A stretch of 64,000 nucleotides of DNA from Streptomyces roseochromogenus subsp. oscitans DS 12.976 (GCF_000497445.1 NZ_CM002285.1:6628719-6692718); one strand, 5' to 3'; numbered from the stretch's first letter, positions 1 through 9,321 are shown. The notes: generated from the sequence alone by a model not told the origin. A program made the numbers and translations.

Positions 1-1113
1 TGCGCCTCCTCCCTGCCGTACGTCTCCGGCCGGGACGGCTACGCCACCTACCGCATCCCGGCGGTCGTGACGACCCGGAACGGCACCGTCCTGGCCTTCG
101 CCGAGGGCCGGCGCGACGGCATCAGCGACACGGGCGACATCGATGTCGTGCTGCGCCGCTCCTCCGACGGCGGCTGCACCTGGGGCTCGCTGACCGTGGT
201 GGCCGCCGGGCACGGGGACACCCGGGGCAACCCGGCACCGGTCGTGGACCCGCGCACCGGTGCCGTCGTCCTCGTGACCTGCGGCAACAGCGGCTCGGCG
301 ACCGAGGGGCAGATCATGCGCGGCGAGGTCCCGGCGGACCGGGGCCGCCGGGTGTTCGTACAGCGCAGCCAGGACGACGGCCGCCACTTCAGCAGCCCCG
401 TGGACATCACCGCCCAGGTGAAGCGGCCCGGCTGGCGCTGGTACGCCACCGGCCCCGGGCACGCGTTGGCCCTCACCCGGGGCTCGCACGCCGGCCGCCT
501 GCTCGTCCCGGCCAACCACTCCGGCATGCCGCCCGCCGGTTCCTCCGACACCGGCCGGGAGGCGAAGTACTACGGCGGTCACGCCCTCTACAGCGACGAC
601 GGCGGCTGCACCTGGCACCTCGGTTTCGCGAACGACCACTACGACGGCGTGACCGACGTCAACGAGACGAGCGCCGCCCAACTCCCGGACGGCCGCGTCT
701 ACTTCAGCGCCCGCGACCAGGGTGGCAGCGCGCCCGGCAACCGCCTCGACGGCTACTCCGCCGACGGCGGCGCAACCCTCAACCGCCCCTACGCCGCCCA
801 GCCCACCCTGGCCGACGTCCCCGCGGTCCAGAGCAGCGTCCTCCAACTCCCCGGCACAGGAGCGCCGTTGCTGTTCTCGGGCCCCTCCGTGCCCACCGCC
901 CGCCGGGCCATGGCGATCTGGTCCAGCGAGGACTTCGGCCACACCTTCACCCGGCTGCGCACCCTCTCGGACCGGCCGGCCGCCTACTCCGACCTCGTCC
1001 CGCTCGGCCACGACACGGTCGGCATCCTCTACGAGACCGGCGCCCACACCTACGACACACTGGAGTTCCGCCGCCTGACCCTGCCCTGGAGCAGCCCCGT
1101 GGTCGCGCGCTGA
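1..1113 (+). CDS. Sialidase (exo-alpha-sialidase, BNR repeats), 5' end cut by window edge
   Basis: The reading frame is open from base 1, so the true start lies to the left and 370 residues are visible. It begins with a YRIP motif, the arginine-containing FRIP/YRIP signature of bacterial sialidases that grips the sialic acid carboxylate. Asp-box (BNR) motifs follow: SSDGGCTW, SQDDGRHF, YSDDGGCTW and SSEDFGHTF. This supports a secreted six-bladed beta-propeller glycosidase that releases terminal sialic acids. Export cannot be judged because the N-terminus is missing. The gene converges on an aldolase/importer operon that could use the released sugar. Family assignment is firm; substrate is inferred. 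Confidence 0.88.
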   Translation, partial: CASSLPYVSGRDGYATYRIPAVVTTRNGTVLAFAEGRRDGISDTGDIDVVLRRSSDGGCTWGSLTVVAAGHGDTRGNPAPVVDPRTGAVVLVTCGNSGSATEGQIMRGEVPADRGRRVFVQRSQDDGRHFSSPVDITAQVKRPGWRWYATGPGHALALTRGSHAGRLLVPANHSGMPPAGSSDTGREAKYYGGHALYSDDGGCTWHLGFANDHYDGVTDVNETSAAQLPDGRVYFSARDQGGSAPGNRLDGYSADGGATLNRPYAAQPTLADVPAVQSSVLQLPGTGAPLLFSGPSVPTARRAMAIWSSEDFGHTFTRLRTLSDRPAAYSDLVPLGHDTVGILYETGAHTYDTLEFRRLTLPWSSPVVAR

Positions 1114-1158
1114 GCTCCGCTGGAACGGCCGCGATATGCCGTCGTCCGTCTGCGGCGC

Positions 1159-2085
1159 TCAGAGCAGCCCCGCCGCCGCCAGGAACTTGCAGACCTTCTC
1201 GGTCTCCTCGCCGGACAGCGGTACCTGCGGCTCGGCCGTCACCGGGCAGTCGATGATGCCGCGCAGATGCAGCGCGGCCTTGAACGCGCCCAGTGCCGAC
1301 GAACTGCCGCCCATCCGCGCCGGATCGCCGACCGCGACCATCCCGAACAGCGCGCACAGCCGCTCCTGTTCGGCCCGCGCGCCCTCCCAGTCGCCCGCCC
1401 GGCACATCCGGTACAGCCGCACATATCCGTGCGGGTCGACGTTGGCCAGCCCCGGCACGGCTCCGTCGGCGCCCAGCGCCAGCGCGGCGTCCACGAGCAG
1501 CTCGGAGCCGGTCAGCACGCTGAACCCGGGGTGCGTACGGGCCCCGGTGACGATCTCGCGGAAGGCACCCAGGTCCCCGCTGGAGTCCTTGATCCCGGCC
1601 AGCACCTGGTCGGCGGCCAGCCCCAGCACCAGGTCGGCGGGGAGCTTGGTGTGCACGGCGACGGGGATGTCGTAGGCGATGACCGGCACCTCGCCGGCGG
1701 CCGCGATCCTGCGGTAGTGGTGGACGATCTCGGCGCGGTGGGTGCGGGCGTAGAAGGGGGCTGTGACGACCACCGCCTCCGCTCCGGCCGCCGTCACCGC
1801 CGCGACGTGGTCGAGGACGCGGGGGGTGGTCATGTCGATGGCGCCGGCGAGGACCGGCAGCTGCCCGCCGATGTGAGCGACCACCGCCTCGACGACCTGT
1901 CTGCGCTGCCGGTCCGTCAGGAACGCCGCCTCGGACGTGGACCCGAGCACGAACAGCCCGTGCGCCCCGCCCTCCACCAGATGGTCGACCAGCCTGAGCA
2001 GCGAGCGGACGTCCACCTCGCGCTCCGGCGTCAGGGGGGTGCAGACGGGCGGGACGACACCGGTGAGCGGGGTGGGCAACGACAT
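1159..2085 (-). CDS. Dihydrodipicolinate synthase/N-acetylneuraminate lyase family aldolase
   Basis: A 308-residue class I aldolase, normal length for the DapA/NanA family. It has GSTSEA (phosphate/carboxylate loop), Tyr in VIAYDIPV near residue 139 and the Schiff-base Lys in AGIKDSSGD near residue 167. Family members cleave or form pyruvate-containing sugars or amino acids. The ATG at 2083-2085 overlaps the stop of the upstream ATPase gene (TGATG), so it is the last gene of the importer operon and not the housekeeping dapA. Next to a sialidase, N-acetylneuraminate lyase activity (Neu5Ac to ManNAc plus pyruvate) is the leading guess; other 2-keto-3-deoxy sugar acids are possible. Confidence 0.85.
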   Translation of the reverse strand: MSLPTPLTGVVPPVCTPLTPEREVDVRSLLRLVDHLVEGGAHGLFVLGSTSEAAFLTDRQRRQVVEAVVAHIGGQLPVLAGAIDMTTPRVLDHVAAVTAAGAEAVVVTAPFYARTHRAEIVHHYRRIAAAGEVPVIAYDIPVAVHTKLPADLVLGLAADQVLAGIKDSSGDLGAFREIVTGARTHPGFSVLTGSELLVDAALALGADGAVPGLANVDPHGYVRLYRMCRAGDWEGARAEQERLCALFGMVAVGDPARMGGSSSALGAFKAALHLRGIIDCPVTAEPQVPLSGEETEKVCKFLAAAGLL

Positions 2086-3089
2086 CAGGGCTCCTGGCGT
2101 GCTAGGTCGCGAGTCGACTGGTCCTCCTCTACAGGATGGTGGCAGCGGTAGCGGTGTCCGGGCCGTGACGCGGCCGAGAAGTCCGGCATCGCCCCGGCAC
2201 ACAGGTGATCCGCCTTCCAGCAGCGGGTGCGGAACGGGCAGCCGCTCGGCGGCCGGGTCGCCGAGGGAACCGGCCCGGTCAGCGGGATCGGGTCGATGGG
2301 GTCCAGCAGGCCGGGCGTGGCGGAGAACAGGGCGCGGGTGTACGGGTGCCGGGCCGCGTCGGTGACCCGGTCGGCCGGGGTCTCCTCCACGATCCGGCCC
2401 AGGTACATGGTGATCACCCGGTCGCTCATCCGCCGTACCGTCTGGATGTCGTGCGAGACGAACACCAGGGCAAGGCCGAGCCGTTCCCGCAGGTCCAGCA
2501 GCAGGTTGAGGATCTGCGCGCGGACCGAGACGTCCAGGGCGCTGGTCGGCTCGTCCGCGACGACCAGGGCGGGGTCCAGGGCGAGCGCGCGGGCGATGGC
2601 GACGCGCTGCCGCTGGCCGCCGGAGAGCTGTCCGGGCAGCGCGTCGGCCAGCGCCCGGGGCAGGCCCACCAAGGCCATCAACTCCCGTACTCTCTCCTCC
2701 CGTTCGGCCCGGGTGCCGCGGTCGTGGACATCCAGCGGGTCGCGCAGGATCCGGCGTACGGTCAGCCGCCGGTTGAGCGCGGTCGACGGATCCTGGAAGA
2801 CCATCCCGACGCCCCTGCCGAGCGTGGCCCGGCGTTCCGCGGGCGGCATCGTCCACAGGTCACGGGCCCGGAACGCCACCGTTCCGGAGGTCGGCCGCTG
2901 GATGCCCACCAGCACCCGCGCCAGCGTCGACTTCCCGCACCCCGACTCACCGACCACGCCCACCGTCTCCCCGGCGGCCACGGTGAGGTCGGCGCCGGTC
3001 AGCGCGTACACCCGGTCGCGCCTCAGCAGTCCGCCACTGCGGGCCTTGTGCACCACATGCGCGTCCCGGACCTCGATGACGGCGTTCAC
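2085..3089 (-). CDS. ABC transporter ATP-binding protein, oligopeptide class (DppF/OppF-like)
   Basis: A 334-residue ATPase with Walker A GESGCGKST, signature LSGGQRQRV, Walker B ALVVADEPTS and an H-loop SHD. A C-terminal Cys-containing oligopeptide-type extension follows (CPFRTRC...C), which in OppD/F-type ATPases can bind an iron-sulfur cluster. The GTG start at 3087-3089 overlaps the upstream stop by 4 nt (GTGA), giving translational coupling. With the fused protein upstream it completes the two nucleotide-binding domains of one importer. Confidence 0.9.
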   Translation of the reverse strand: MNAVIEVRDAHVVHKARSGGLLRRDRVYALTGADLTVAAGETVGVVGESGCGKSTLARVLVGIQRPTSGTVAFRARDLWTMPPAERRATLGRGVGMVFQDPSTALNRRLTVRRILRDPLDVHDRGTRAEREERVRELMALVGLPRALADALPGQLSGGQRQRVAIARALALDPALVVADEPTSALDVSVRAQILNLLLDLRERLGLALVFVSHDIQTVRRMSDRVITMYLGRIVEETPADRVTDAARHPYTRALFSATPGLLDPIDPIPLTGPVPSATRPPSGCPFRTRCWKADHLCAGAMPDFSAASRPGHRYRCHHPVEEDQSTRDLARQEP

Positions 3090-5050
3090 TGGAGAGCCTC
3101 CTGCACGGGTACGGCTGGGTGATGGCAGGCGGCCGTGTGGGCGGCCGTACCGGTGAGGACGGGCGCGCTGTCGTGGCACAGCCGGGTCGCCAGCGGGCAG
3201 CGGTCGGCGAAGCGGCAGCCCGCCGGGAAGTCGGCCGGGGCGGGTACGACCCCCTTGATCTGCGTCATCCGTTGCTCGGCCGACTCCAGCGACAGCACAC
3301 TGCCGAGCAGACCGCGCGTGTAGTGGTGGGCCGGCGCCGCCACCAGGTCGGCGGTCACCCCGCTCTCCACGATCTGCCCGCCGTACATCACCACCACCCG
3401 GTCGGTGACATCGGCGACCAGCGCCAGATCGTGCGAGACCAGGATCAGCGCGAAGCCCAGCTCCGCACGCAGCCGCAGCAGCAGTTCCATCACCTGGGCC
3501 TGCACGGTGACGTCCAGCGCGGTCGTCGGCTCGTCGGCGATGATCAGCCGTGGGTCGCGGGAGAGGGCCATGGCGATGAGGACGCGCTGGCGCTGGCCGC
3601 CGGACAGTTCGTGCGGATAGCTGCGCAGGGTGCGCTCCGGGTCGAGCCCGACCATCGACAGCAGCTCCTGCGGGGTACGGCGGCCACCGCGCCGGACGAG
3701 CTGCTTCAGCTGGGCGCGGATGGTCATCGCCGGGTTCAGCGAGGACAGGGCGTCCTGGTAGACCATCGCCATCTCGTGCCCGAGCAGCTTCCGCCGCGCC
3801 CGCATCGGCTCGGTGAGCAGGTCCCGCTGCCGGAACCGGATCCGGCCGCCGACGCGCGCGCCGGGCGGCTGGAGCCCCATCACGGTGAGCGCGGTCAGCG
3901 ACTTCCCGCAGCCCGACTCGCCGACCAGCCCGAGCACTTCACCGGGGTACACCTCGAAACTGACCCCGGCGACGATGTCCACGCCCCGGTGCCGGTCCGG
4001 GAAGCCGATGGTGAGGCTCTCCACGGCGAGGACCGGCTGCCCGGAAGAGTCGGGGCGGGGCCGGGCCCGGGAACGCAGCCGCCGGGCGGCCTCGGCCAGG
4101 CCGGGCAACGGGAGCACCTCGCCGCTGCCGGACTCCGGCGCCTCCAGCCGGTCCTTCGGCGCCTCCACTTCCCTCGGCGCCGGTGCCGCCCACGCGTCGG
4201 ACGCGCCCTCGGAGAGGATGTTCAGCGACAGCACGGTCAGCAAGATCAGCAGCCCGGGGAAGACCGTCGCCCACCAGCCTCCGGTCAGCACCATGTTCTT
4301 GCCGTCGGCGATGACACTGCCCCAGGACGGGTCCGGCGGCCGCACCCCGGCACCGATGAAGGACAGCGACGCCTCGAACACGATCGCCTCGGCGACCTGC
4401 ACCGTGCAGAACACCAGCACCGGGGCGGCACAGTTGACGGCCACGTGCCGCAGCACGATGTGCGGGGTGCGGGCGCCGATCACCCGTTCCGCCGTGACGT
4501 AGTCCTCGCCGTACTGGTCGAGGACGTTGGCCCGTACGACCCGCGCCACCGGCGGCGTGAACAGGAAGGCGATCGCGCAGATCAGCACCCCGATGCCGCC
4601 GCCGAACACGGCGACCAGCACGGCCGCCAGCGCGATCCCCGGGAACGCCATCACCACGTCCAGGCAGCGCATCAGCGTCTCGTCGACGCCCTTGCGCGAG
4701 GTGGCCGCGATCGCCCCGATGACCGCGCCCACGACCAGGGCGAGTGCGGTCGCGCCCAGCCCGATCGCGAGCGACCACCGGGCGCCGTACATCAGCCGGC
4801 TCAGGATGTCCCGGCCGAGGCTGTCCTGCCCGAGCCAGTGCGCGGCCGACGGATGCCCGCTGCCGCCGACCGGGTCCTGCTGGTCCAGCGGATCATCCGG
4901 GGCGAGCACCGGGGCGAGCACGGCGACCAGCACCACCACGGCCAGGAAGCAGAGGGCGGCCTTCGACAGCAGCGGCAGCCGGCGCCAGCTCCGCAGCCGG
5001 ACTCCGCCGGGCCGGGAGAACCGCTCGGCGAGACTCGCGCGCGTGACCAT
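3086..5050 (-). CDS. Fused ABC permease (DppC-like) and ATP-binding protein (DppD-like)
   Basis: A 654-residue fusion. Residues 1 to about 300 form a DppC-type permease with an N-terminal membrane helix, periplasmic segment and five more helices. After a charged linker, residues about 340-654 form an oligopeptide-type ATPase: Walker A GESGCGKS, signature LSGGQRQRV, Walker B LIIADEPTT, H-loop SHD and a C-terminal Cys cluster (CRFADRCPLATRLC). Such fusions occur in actinomycete dipeptide-class importers and lock one membrane domain to one ATPase. Its start overlaps the stop of the DppB-like gene (TGATG). No sign of frameshift: both halves are intact. Confidence 0.9.
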   Translation of the reverse strand: MVTRASLAERFSRPGGVRLRSWRRLPLLSKAALCFLAVVVLVAVLAPVLAPDDPLDQQDPVGGSGHPSAAHWLGQDSLGRDILSRLMYGARWSLAIGLGATALALVVGAVIGAIAATSRKGVDETLMRCLDVVMAFPGIALAAVLVAVFGGGIGVLICAIAFLFTPPVARVVRANVLDQYGEDYVTAERVIGARTPHIVLRHVAVNCAAPVLVFCTVQVAEAIVFEASLSFIGAGVRPPDPSWGSVIADGKNMVLTGGWWATVFPGLLILLTVLSLNILSEGASDAWAAPAPREVEAPKDRLEAPESGSGEVLPLPGLAEAARRLRSRARPRPDSSGQPVLAVESLTIGFPDRHRGVDIVAGVSFEVYPGEVLGLVGESGCGKSLTALTVMGLQPPGARVGGRIRFRQRDLLTEPMRARRKLLGHEMAMVYQDALSSLNPAMTIRAQLKQLVRRGGRRTPQELLSMVGLDPERTLRSYPHELSGGQRQRVLIAMALSRDPRLIIADEPTTALDVTVQAQVMELLLRLRAELGFALILVSHDLALVADVTDRVVVMYGGQIVESGVTADLVAAPAHHYTRGLLGSVLSLESAEQRMTQIKGVVPAPADFPAGCRFADRCPLATRLCHDSAPVLTGTAAHTAACHHPAVPVQEALQ

Positions 5051-6006
5051 CAGGCCGCCCTCAGACGTGGGTTGACCAGCAGATACAGGATGTCGATGAG
5101 GAGGTTGACGACGACGAACCCGGTGGCCGTGGTGAGCACCACCCCCTGGACGACGGCCGGATCGCCGTTCTGTACGGCGTCGATCATCAGCTTGCCCATG
5201 CCGGGCAGCGAGAAGATGGTCTCGATGACGACGGCACCGCCGAGGAGATAACCGACCCGCAGTCCCAGCACGGTCAGCGGATTGACCAGGGCGTTCCTGA
5301 GGACGTTCCGCCCGACGACCACCAGGGGCGGCAGCCCGCTCCCGATCGCGGTGCGCACGTAGTCCTTGTCCAGCTCCTCCACCACCGAGGTCCGTACGAT
5401 CCGGGTGAGCTGGGCGGCCACCGGCAGGGAGAGGGCGAAGGCAGGCAGCGCCATGGTCTTCAGCCAGCCGGTGACGGAGTCGGCCGGGTTGATATAGCCG
5501 CCGGTCGGGAACCAGCCCCGGTCCACCGCCAGGTACTGGATCATCAGCAGCGCCAGCCAGAACCCGGGCGCGGCCACCCCGATCAGCGAGACGACCCGGA
5601 TGGCCTGGTCCGGGATCCGGTCCCGGTACACGGCCGCCGTGACCCCGCCGGACAGCGCCAGCACCACCGCGACACCGAGGCCGAGGAAGGTCAGCTGGAG
5701 GGTGAGCGGCAGCGCGGTGGTGACCTGGTCGACGACCGGGGCGCGGGTCAGTGCGCTGGTGCCGAGGTTGCCGTGGAGGAGGCCGCCGACGAAGTGGACG
5801 TACCGTACGGGCAGCGGATCCAGCAGCCCGCCCCGCTCCCGGAAGTCGTGCAGCTGCTGCGGGGTCGGGTTCGAGCCCTGGAAGAACGCGGACGCCGGGT
5901 CGACGTCCGAGAAGCGCATCACCAGGAACACGAACAGCACGATCCCGAGCATGAGCGGCACGAGCAGGGCGACACGGCGGAGCAGGATCCGTACGACGGC
6001 CGTCAT
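5050..6006 (-). CDS. ABC transporter permease, dipeptide class (DppB-like)
   Basis: A 318-residue integral membrane protein with the DppB layout: helix near residues 8-30, a long external loop (about 31-95), then five helices. The EAA-type cytoplasmic loop reads RNVLRNALVNPLTVLGLRVG. It pairs with the permease half of the downstream fusion to form the membrane channel. The start lies 4 nt from the stop of the substrate-binding gene, so the operon order is binding protein, DppB, DppC-DppD fusion, DppF, aldolase. Confidence 0.9.
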   Translation of the reverse strand: MTAVVRILLRRVALLVPLMLGIVLFVFLVMRFSDVDPASAFFQGSNPTPQQLHDFRERGGLLDPLPVRYVHFVGGLLHGNLGTSALTRAPVVDQVTTALPLTLQLTFLGLGVAVVLALSGGVTAAVYRDRIPDQAIRVVSLIGVAAPGFWLALLMIQYLAVDRGWFPTGGYINPADSVTGWLKTMALPAFALSLPVAAQLTRIVRTSVVEELDKDYVRTAIGSGLPPLVVVGRNVLRNALVNPLTVLGLRVGYLLGGAVVIETIFSLPGMGKLMIDAVQNGDPAVVQGVVLTTATGFVVVNLLIDILYLLVNPRLRAA

Positions 6007-6010
6007 GCCG

Positions 6011-7639
6011 TCAGACCCACTTGGCCTGGAGCACGTTGATCCCCGGGTACGGCTGTGCTCTTATCCCGGTGAGTTTGCGCGGGTCCCAGGCGGTCATCAG
6101 CTCGTTGTGCACCACCGGGTACAGCACGGCCTGCTCGGCGACGATGTCGATGTAGTCCTGGATCATCGCCTTCTTCTTCGCCGCGTCCGGCTCCCGGGTC
6201 GCCCGGTCCATGTCCTTGAAGAGCTGCTTGGCGACGGAGTCGTCGGCCCACCGGGTGTACCCCATCCACAGGTTCTGGGGGCCGTAGTTGTAGTGCATGA
6301 TCAGGTCGGCGTCGAGCCCGAACTGATTGGGATTGGAGGCGGCGGCGACCACCTGGTAGTCCCGCTTCTGGTCCATCTTGGTGAAGACGGCCGTGGTCTC
6401 CTGCGGTGCCAGGGTCGTCTCCACGCCGACCGCGTCCCAGGACGACTTGATGGTCGGCAGACAGTCCACGATCCAACTGACGTTCACGGCAAGGATGTTG
6501 ACCTTGAGGTTCGTCACGCCCGCCGCCTTCAGCAGCGCCTTCGCCTTCTGCGGGTCGTAGTCGTACACGGTCCTGGCCCGCCGGTAGCCGGGATTGCCCT
6601 CGTTGAGGAACGAGGAGGCGGGCTTCCCGTGCCCTCTCAGGGCGACCTGCACCATCTTCTCGGTGTCGATGGCGTAGTGCAGCGCCTGCCGCACCCGTAC
6701 GTCGTCGAACGGCTTGTGCCGGGTGTTGAACATCAGGAACAGGTTGTTCATCCCGGCGCCGCCCGCGACCGTCAGGCCACCCTGCTCCAGTCTCGCGATA
6801 TTGGCGTACGGGATGTTGTCCGCGATCTGTGCCCCGGCGCCGGACCCGGAGATCTTCGCGACGCGCGGAGCGGCGTCCACGATGGTCAGCCAGTTCATGC
6901 GCTTGAAGGCGGGCTTGCGGGGGCCGTTGTAGGCGGCGAACGCCTCGAAGGCGGTGTTGGACTTCGGGTGGTGCGCGGTCTGCCGGTACGGTCCCGAGCC
7001 CACGGCGAGTCCCTTGACGGCGTCGTCCCAGGCGCCGGGCCTGGAGAAGACGTGCTCCGGCATGATCTTGGCGAGGGTGAGCCGGGAAAGCCCGTCCGGG
7101 AAGGGGAACTTGAGTACCAGCTCGACGGTCCTCGTATCGACCTTCTTCACGCTGTCCAGCCAGCTCACGAAGAAGCCCTTGGCGAGCGTCTGGGTGCCCG
7201 GGTCGAGGATCCGGTCGAAGACGAACACGACGTCGTCGGCGGTGACCTGCTTGCCGTCGTGGAAGGTCGCGCCGGAGCGCAGTGTGAACCGCCAGGTGGT
7301 GGCGTTGGGGTCCTTGGGGACCTCGGTGCCGAGCGCCGGATACGGCACCCGGGTGATCGGGTCGGTGTCCAGCAGCCCCTCGTAGACATGGTTGTTGGCG
7401 GCCATCGAGAACGCCGACGCCGTCTGCGTCGGATCCCAGGTGCCGTCGTTGCCGTAGCCGATCACGGCGGTCAGCGTCCGGTCCTTGCCACCGCCTCCGG
7501 TGTCGTTCGTGGACTCGGGCCCGGCCGAGCAGCCGGCCAGCACGGGCGGCAGCGCGGCGGCCGCGCCCAGCGCACCGGTGAACTTCAGGAACGACCGGCG
7601 GCGCGGGGCCGGTGCGTCGGGGGTCACGTCGTCGCGCAC
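6011..7639 (-). CDS. ABC transporter substrate-binding lipoprotein, SBP family 5 (DppA/OppA-like)
   Basis: A 542-residue extracellular solute-binding protein. The N-terminus has a twin-arginine-like RRRSFLKF motif, a hydrophobic stretch and a lipobox LAGC near residue 36, so it should be exported and lipid-anchored. The body has the family 5 pattern (RFTLRSGATFHDGKQVTADD). GTG start with GGAGGA a few bases upstream. It is the first gene of the importer operon. Family 5 proteins bind peptides, nickel or sugars; SatA, which binds sialic acid in Haemophilus, belongs to this class, and the adjacent sialidase makes that ligand plausible here. Confidence 0.88.
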   Translation of the reverse strand: MRDDVTPDAPAPRRRSFLKFTGALGAAAALPPVLAGCSAGPESTNDTGGGGKDRTLTAVIGYGNDGTWDPTQTASAFSMAANNHVYEGLLDTDPITRVPYPALGTEVPKDPNATTWRFTLRSGATFHDGKQVTADDVVFVFDRILDPGTQTLAKGFFVSWLDSVKKVDTRTVELVLKFPFPDGLSRLTLAKIMPEHVFSRPGAWDDAVKGLAVGSGPYRQTAHHPKSNTAFEAFAAYNGPRKPAFKRMNWLTIVDAAPRVAKISGSGAGAQIADNIPYANIARLEQGGLTVAGGAGMNNLFLMFNTRHKPFDDVRVRQALHYAIDTEKMVQVALRGHGKPASSFLNEGNPGYRRARTVYDYDPQKAKALLKAAGVTNLKVNILAVNVSWIVDCLPTIKSSWDAVGVETTLAPQETTAVFTKMDQKRDYQVVAAASNPNQFGLDADLIMHYNYGPQNLWMGYTRWADDSVAKQLFKDMDRATREPDAAKKKAMIQDYIDIVAEQAVLYPVVHNELMTAWDPRKLTGIRAQPYPGINVLQAKWV

Positions 7640-7864
7640 GGGTCCTCCAGCAAGTCGGTGAGGGGAGGGGGTGGGAGATACGACGTCCTACGTCCTACGT
7701 CCGGTCGGTAGCGCGACCATAAGAGGGGCTGTGGGGGCGGTCAAGACAGCGCACACGAATGGCCTAGCCGTCAGAGGTCGTGCCAATGGCGGCCTGAAAT
7801 ACTCGGGTACGGGCGCGAGTTGGGCCGATCGGGTCCACAGGGATCGCGCAGGGGACGCGGCGGG
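7640..7864. promoter_or_regulatory. Promoter region of the importer operon with a triple heptamer ACGTCC(T/G)
   Basis: No gene is visible. Three head-to-tail heptamers, ACGTCCT, ACGTCCT and ACGTCCG, occupy 7683-7703, about 45-65 nt upstream of the GTG of the binding-protein gene. Short direct repeats in this position can be regulator sites, but I cannot name the protein. The rest of the gap shows no convincing stem-loop. Confidence 0.35.
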
Positions 7865-9316
7865 TCAGGTCCGGTCGTCCCGTTCCTCCACGACCAGGTT
7901 GCCGTCCGGGGTCAGCCGGGCCAGGACGCCGGTGCGGTGGAAGCCGTCGGGGGTGAAGGCCCGGGCGTTGTGTTCGGGGGACCGGTAGTAGCCGCGAGGG
8001 GTGTACGGGCCGCGGACGAGGAGTTCGCCGGCCTCTCCCTCGGGGGCGTCGATACGGATCTCGTCGGCCGGGGAGACCGGGCGTCCTTGGGTCGTGAGCA
8101 CGACGTCCCGCGGGTCGTCGAGGCGGGTCATGGTGAGCAGCCCCTCGGCCCTGCCGGACACCTGCTGCAGTCGGCAGCCGAAGCCGGGCTCGATCCGTGC
8201 GGCGAGGCCGGGGGCGAGTCGGCCGCCGCCGATCTGCAGCACGCGCAGCGAGGCCAGCGCCCCGGCAGGCGACGTCTGCCCGTCAAGGAGTGGAGCGGCG
8301 TCCGGTGCGGCGAGCGGGCGTGCCGGGCGTCGCGACGGGGTGAACGTTGCCTGCCGGGGCACCAGGCCGGCCCCGGCGCCGTCGAGGGCGTCCAGCCACC
8401 GGGCGGCGAGGCCGGGCAGCACCGCGGTGACGGTCACCCGTTCCCGCGCGATCGCGGCGAAGGCGGTGTCCGGTGCCGGGTCGTCGAGCAGCACCACGGT
8501 GCCGCCCGCGGCCAGGGTGCCGAGGATGCCGGGACTGCCGAGGGTGAGGTTGAACTCCGCGGGCAGCGCCGCCAGATAGACGTCCTCGGGGCCGAGGCCG
8601 AGCAACTCGGCGGTGGCGCGCAGCTGGTAGGCGTAGTCGTCGTGGGTACGGCCGATGAGCCCCGGCGGCGCCGTCGTACCGCCGGGCAGCACCGTCGTAC
8701 CGCCCGACAGCAGGAAGAACGCCACGTCGGAGGCGTCCAGACGGCGGTCCGGTACGGGTGCCTCGTCCACAGTGTGCAGCGGGAAGGCCAGACAGCCGCC
8801 CGGCAGCACCGAGAAGCCGCCCGCCTGCTCGCCGGGCACGGCGACGGTGAAGATCCGCCGCAGTGATGTCGACCCGGTGGCGACCCGGGCGGCCATCGCG
8901 GTGTGGTCGAAGCCGCCGTGCACCGCCGGGCCGATGTAGCCGACGGCCTCGGTCTCGGCGACCACATGGGTGATCTCCCGCTCCCGATGGGTGATCGGCG
9001 CGAGCACGGGGACCGCCCCGGCGCGCATCAGCGCGAACACCGCGACGATGAACTCCGGGGTGTTCGGCAGCTGCACCACGACGCGCTTGCCGGGTGCGAC
9101 GCCGCGCAGCCGCAGCCCCGCGGCCATCCGGTTCACCCGCCGGTCCAGCTGGAAGTACGTCAGACGGGTCGCGCCGTGCGCGAGCGCGGTGCGCGGGCCG
9201 TACGCGGCCGCCCAGTCGTGCAGCAGCTCGGGCAGGGTACGGCCCTGCCAGTAGCCGGCGCGGCGATAGGCGAGGGCGGTCTCCTCGGGCCAGGGGGTGA
9301 AGCCGTTCGCTGCCAT
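7865..9316 (-). CDS. Degenerate 2,3-dihydroxybenzoate-AMP ligase-like protein (EntE/DhbE family), lacking the C-terminal lid
   Basis: A 483-residue member of the adenylate-forming family. The N-terminus (FTPWPEE...YRRAGYWQG) and middle (TQGRPVSPADE, RGPYTPRGYYRSPEHN) align by eye with aryl acid ligases of siderophore pathways. Three features suggest lost activity. The P-loop SGGTTGTPK is replaced by an expanded SGGTTVLPGGTTAPPG without the lysine, because 21 nt are duplicated (copies of GGCGGTACGACG at 8672-8683 and 8693-8704). The TGDL motif reads TGVL, so the ribose-binding Asp is gone. The protein ends about where the roughly 100-residue lid domain with the catalytic Lys should start. Start chosen at 9316 because upstream codons have low G/C third positions and EntE-type proteins begin here. 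No siderophore genes are adjacent. Confidence 0.75.
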   Translation of the reverse strand: MAANGFTPWPEETALAYRRAGYWQGRTLPELLHDWAAAYGPRTALAHGATRLTYFQLDRRVNRMAAGLRLRGVAPGKRVVVQLPNTPEFIVAVFALMRAGAVPVLAPITHREREITHVVAETEAVGYIGPAVHGGFDHTAMAARVATGSTSLRRIFTVAVPGEQAGGFSVLPGGCLAFPLHTVDEAPVPDRRLDASDVAFFLLSGGTTVLPGGTTAPPGLIGRTHDDYAYQLRATAELLGLGPEDVYLAALPAEFNLTLGSPGILGTLAAGGTVVLLDDPAPDTAFAAIARERVTVTAVLPGLAARWLDALDGAGAGLVPRQATFTPSRRPARPLAAPDAAPLLDGQTSPAGALASLRVLQIGGGRLAPGLAARIEPGFGCRLQQVSGRAEGLLTMTRLDDPRDVVLTTQGRPVSPADEIRIDAPEGEAGELLVRGPYTPRGYYRSPEHNARAFTPDGFHRTGVLARLTPDGNLVVEERDDRT

Positions 9317-9321
9317 CCCTG

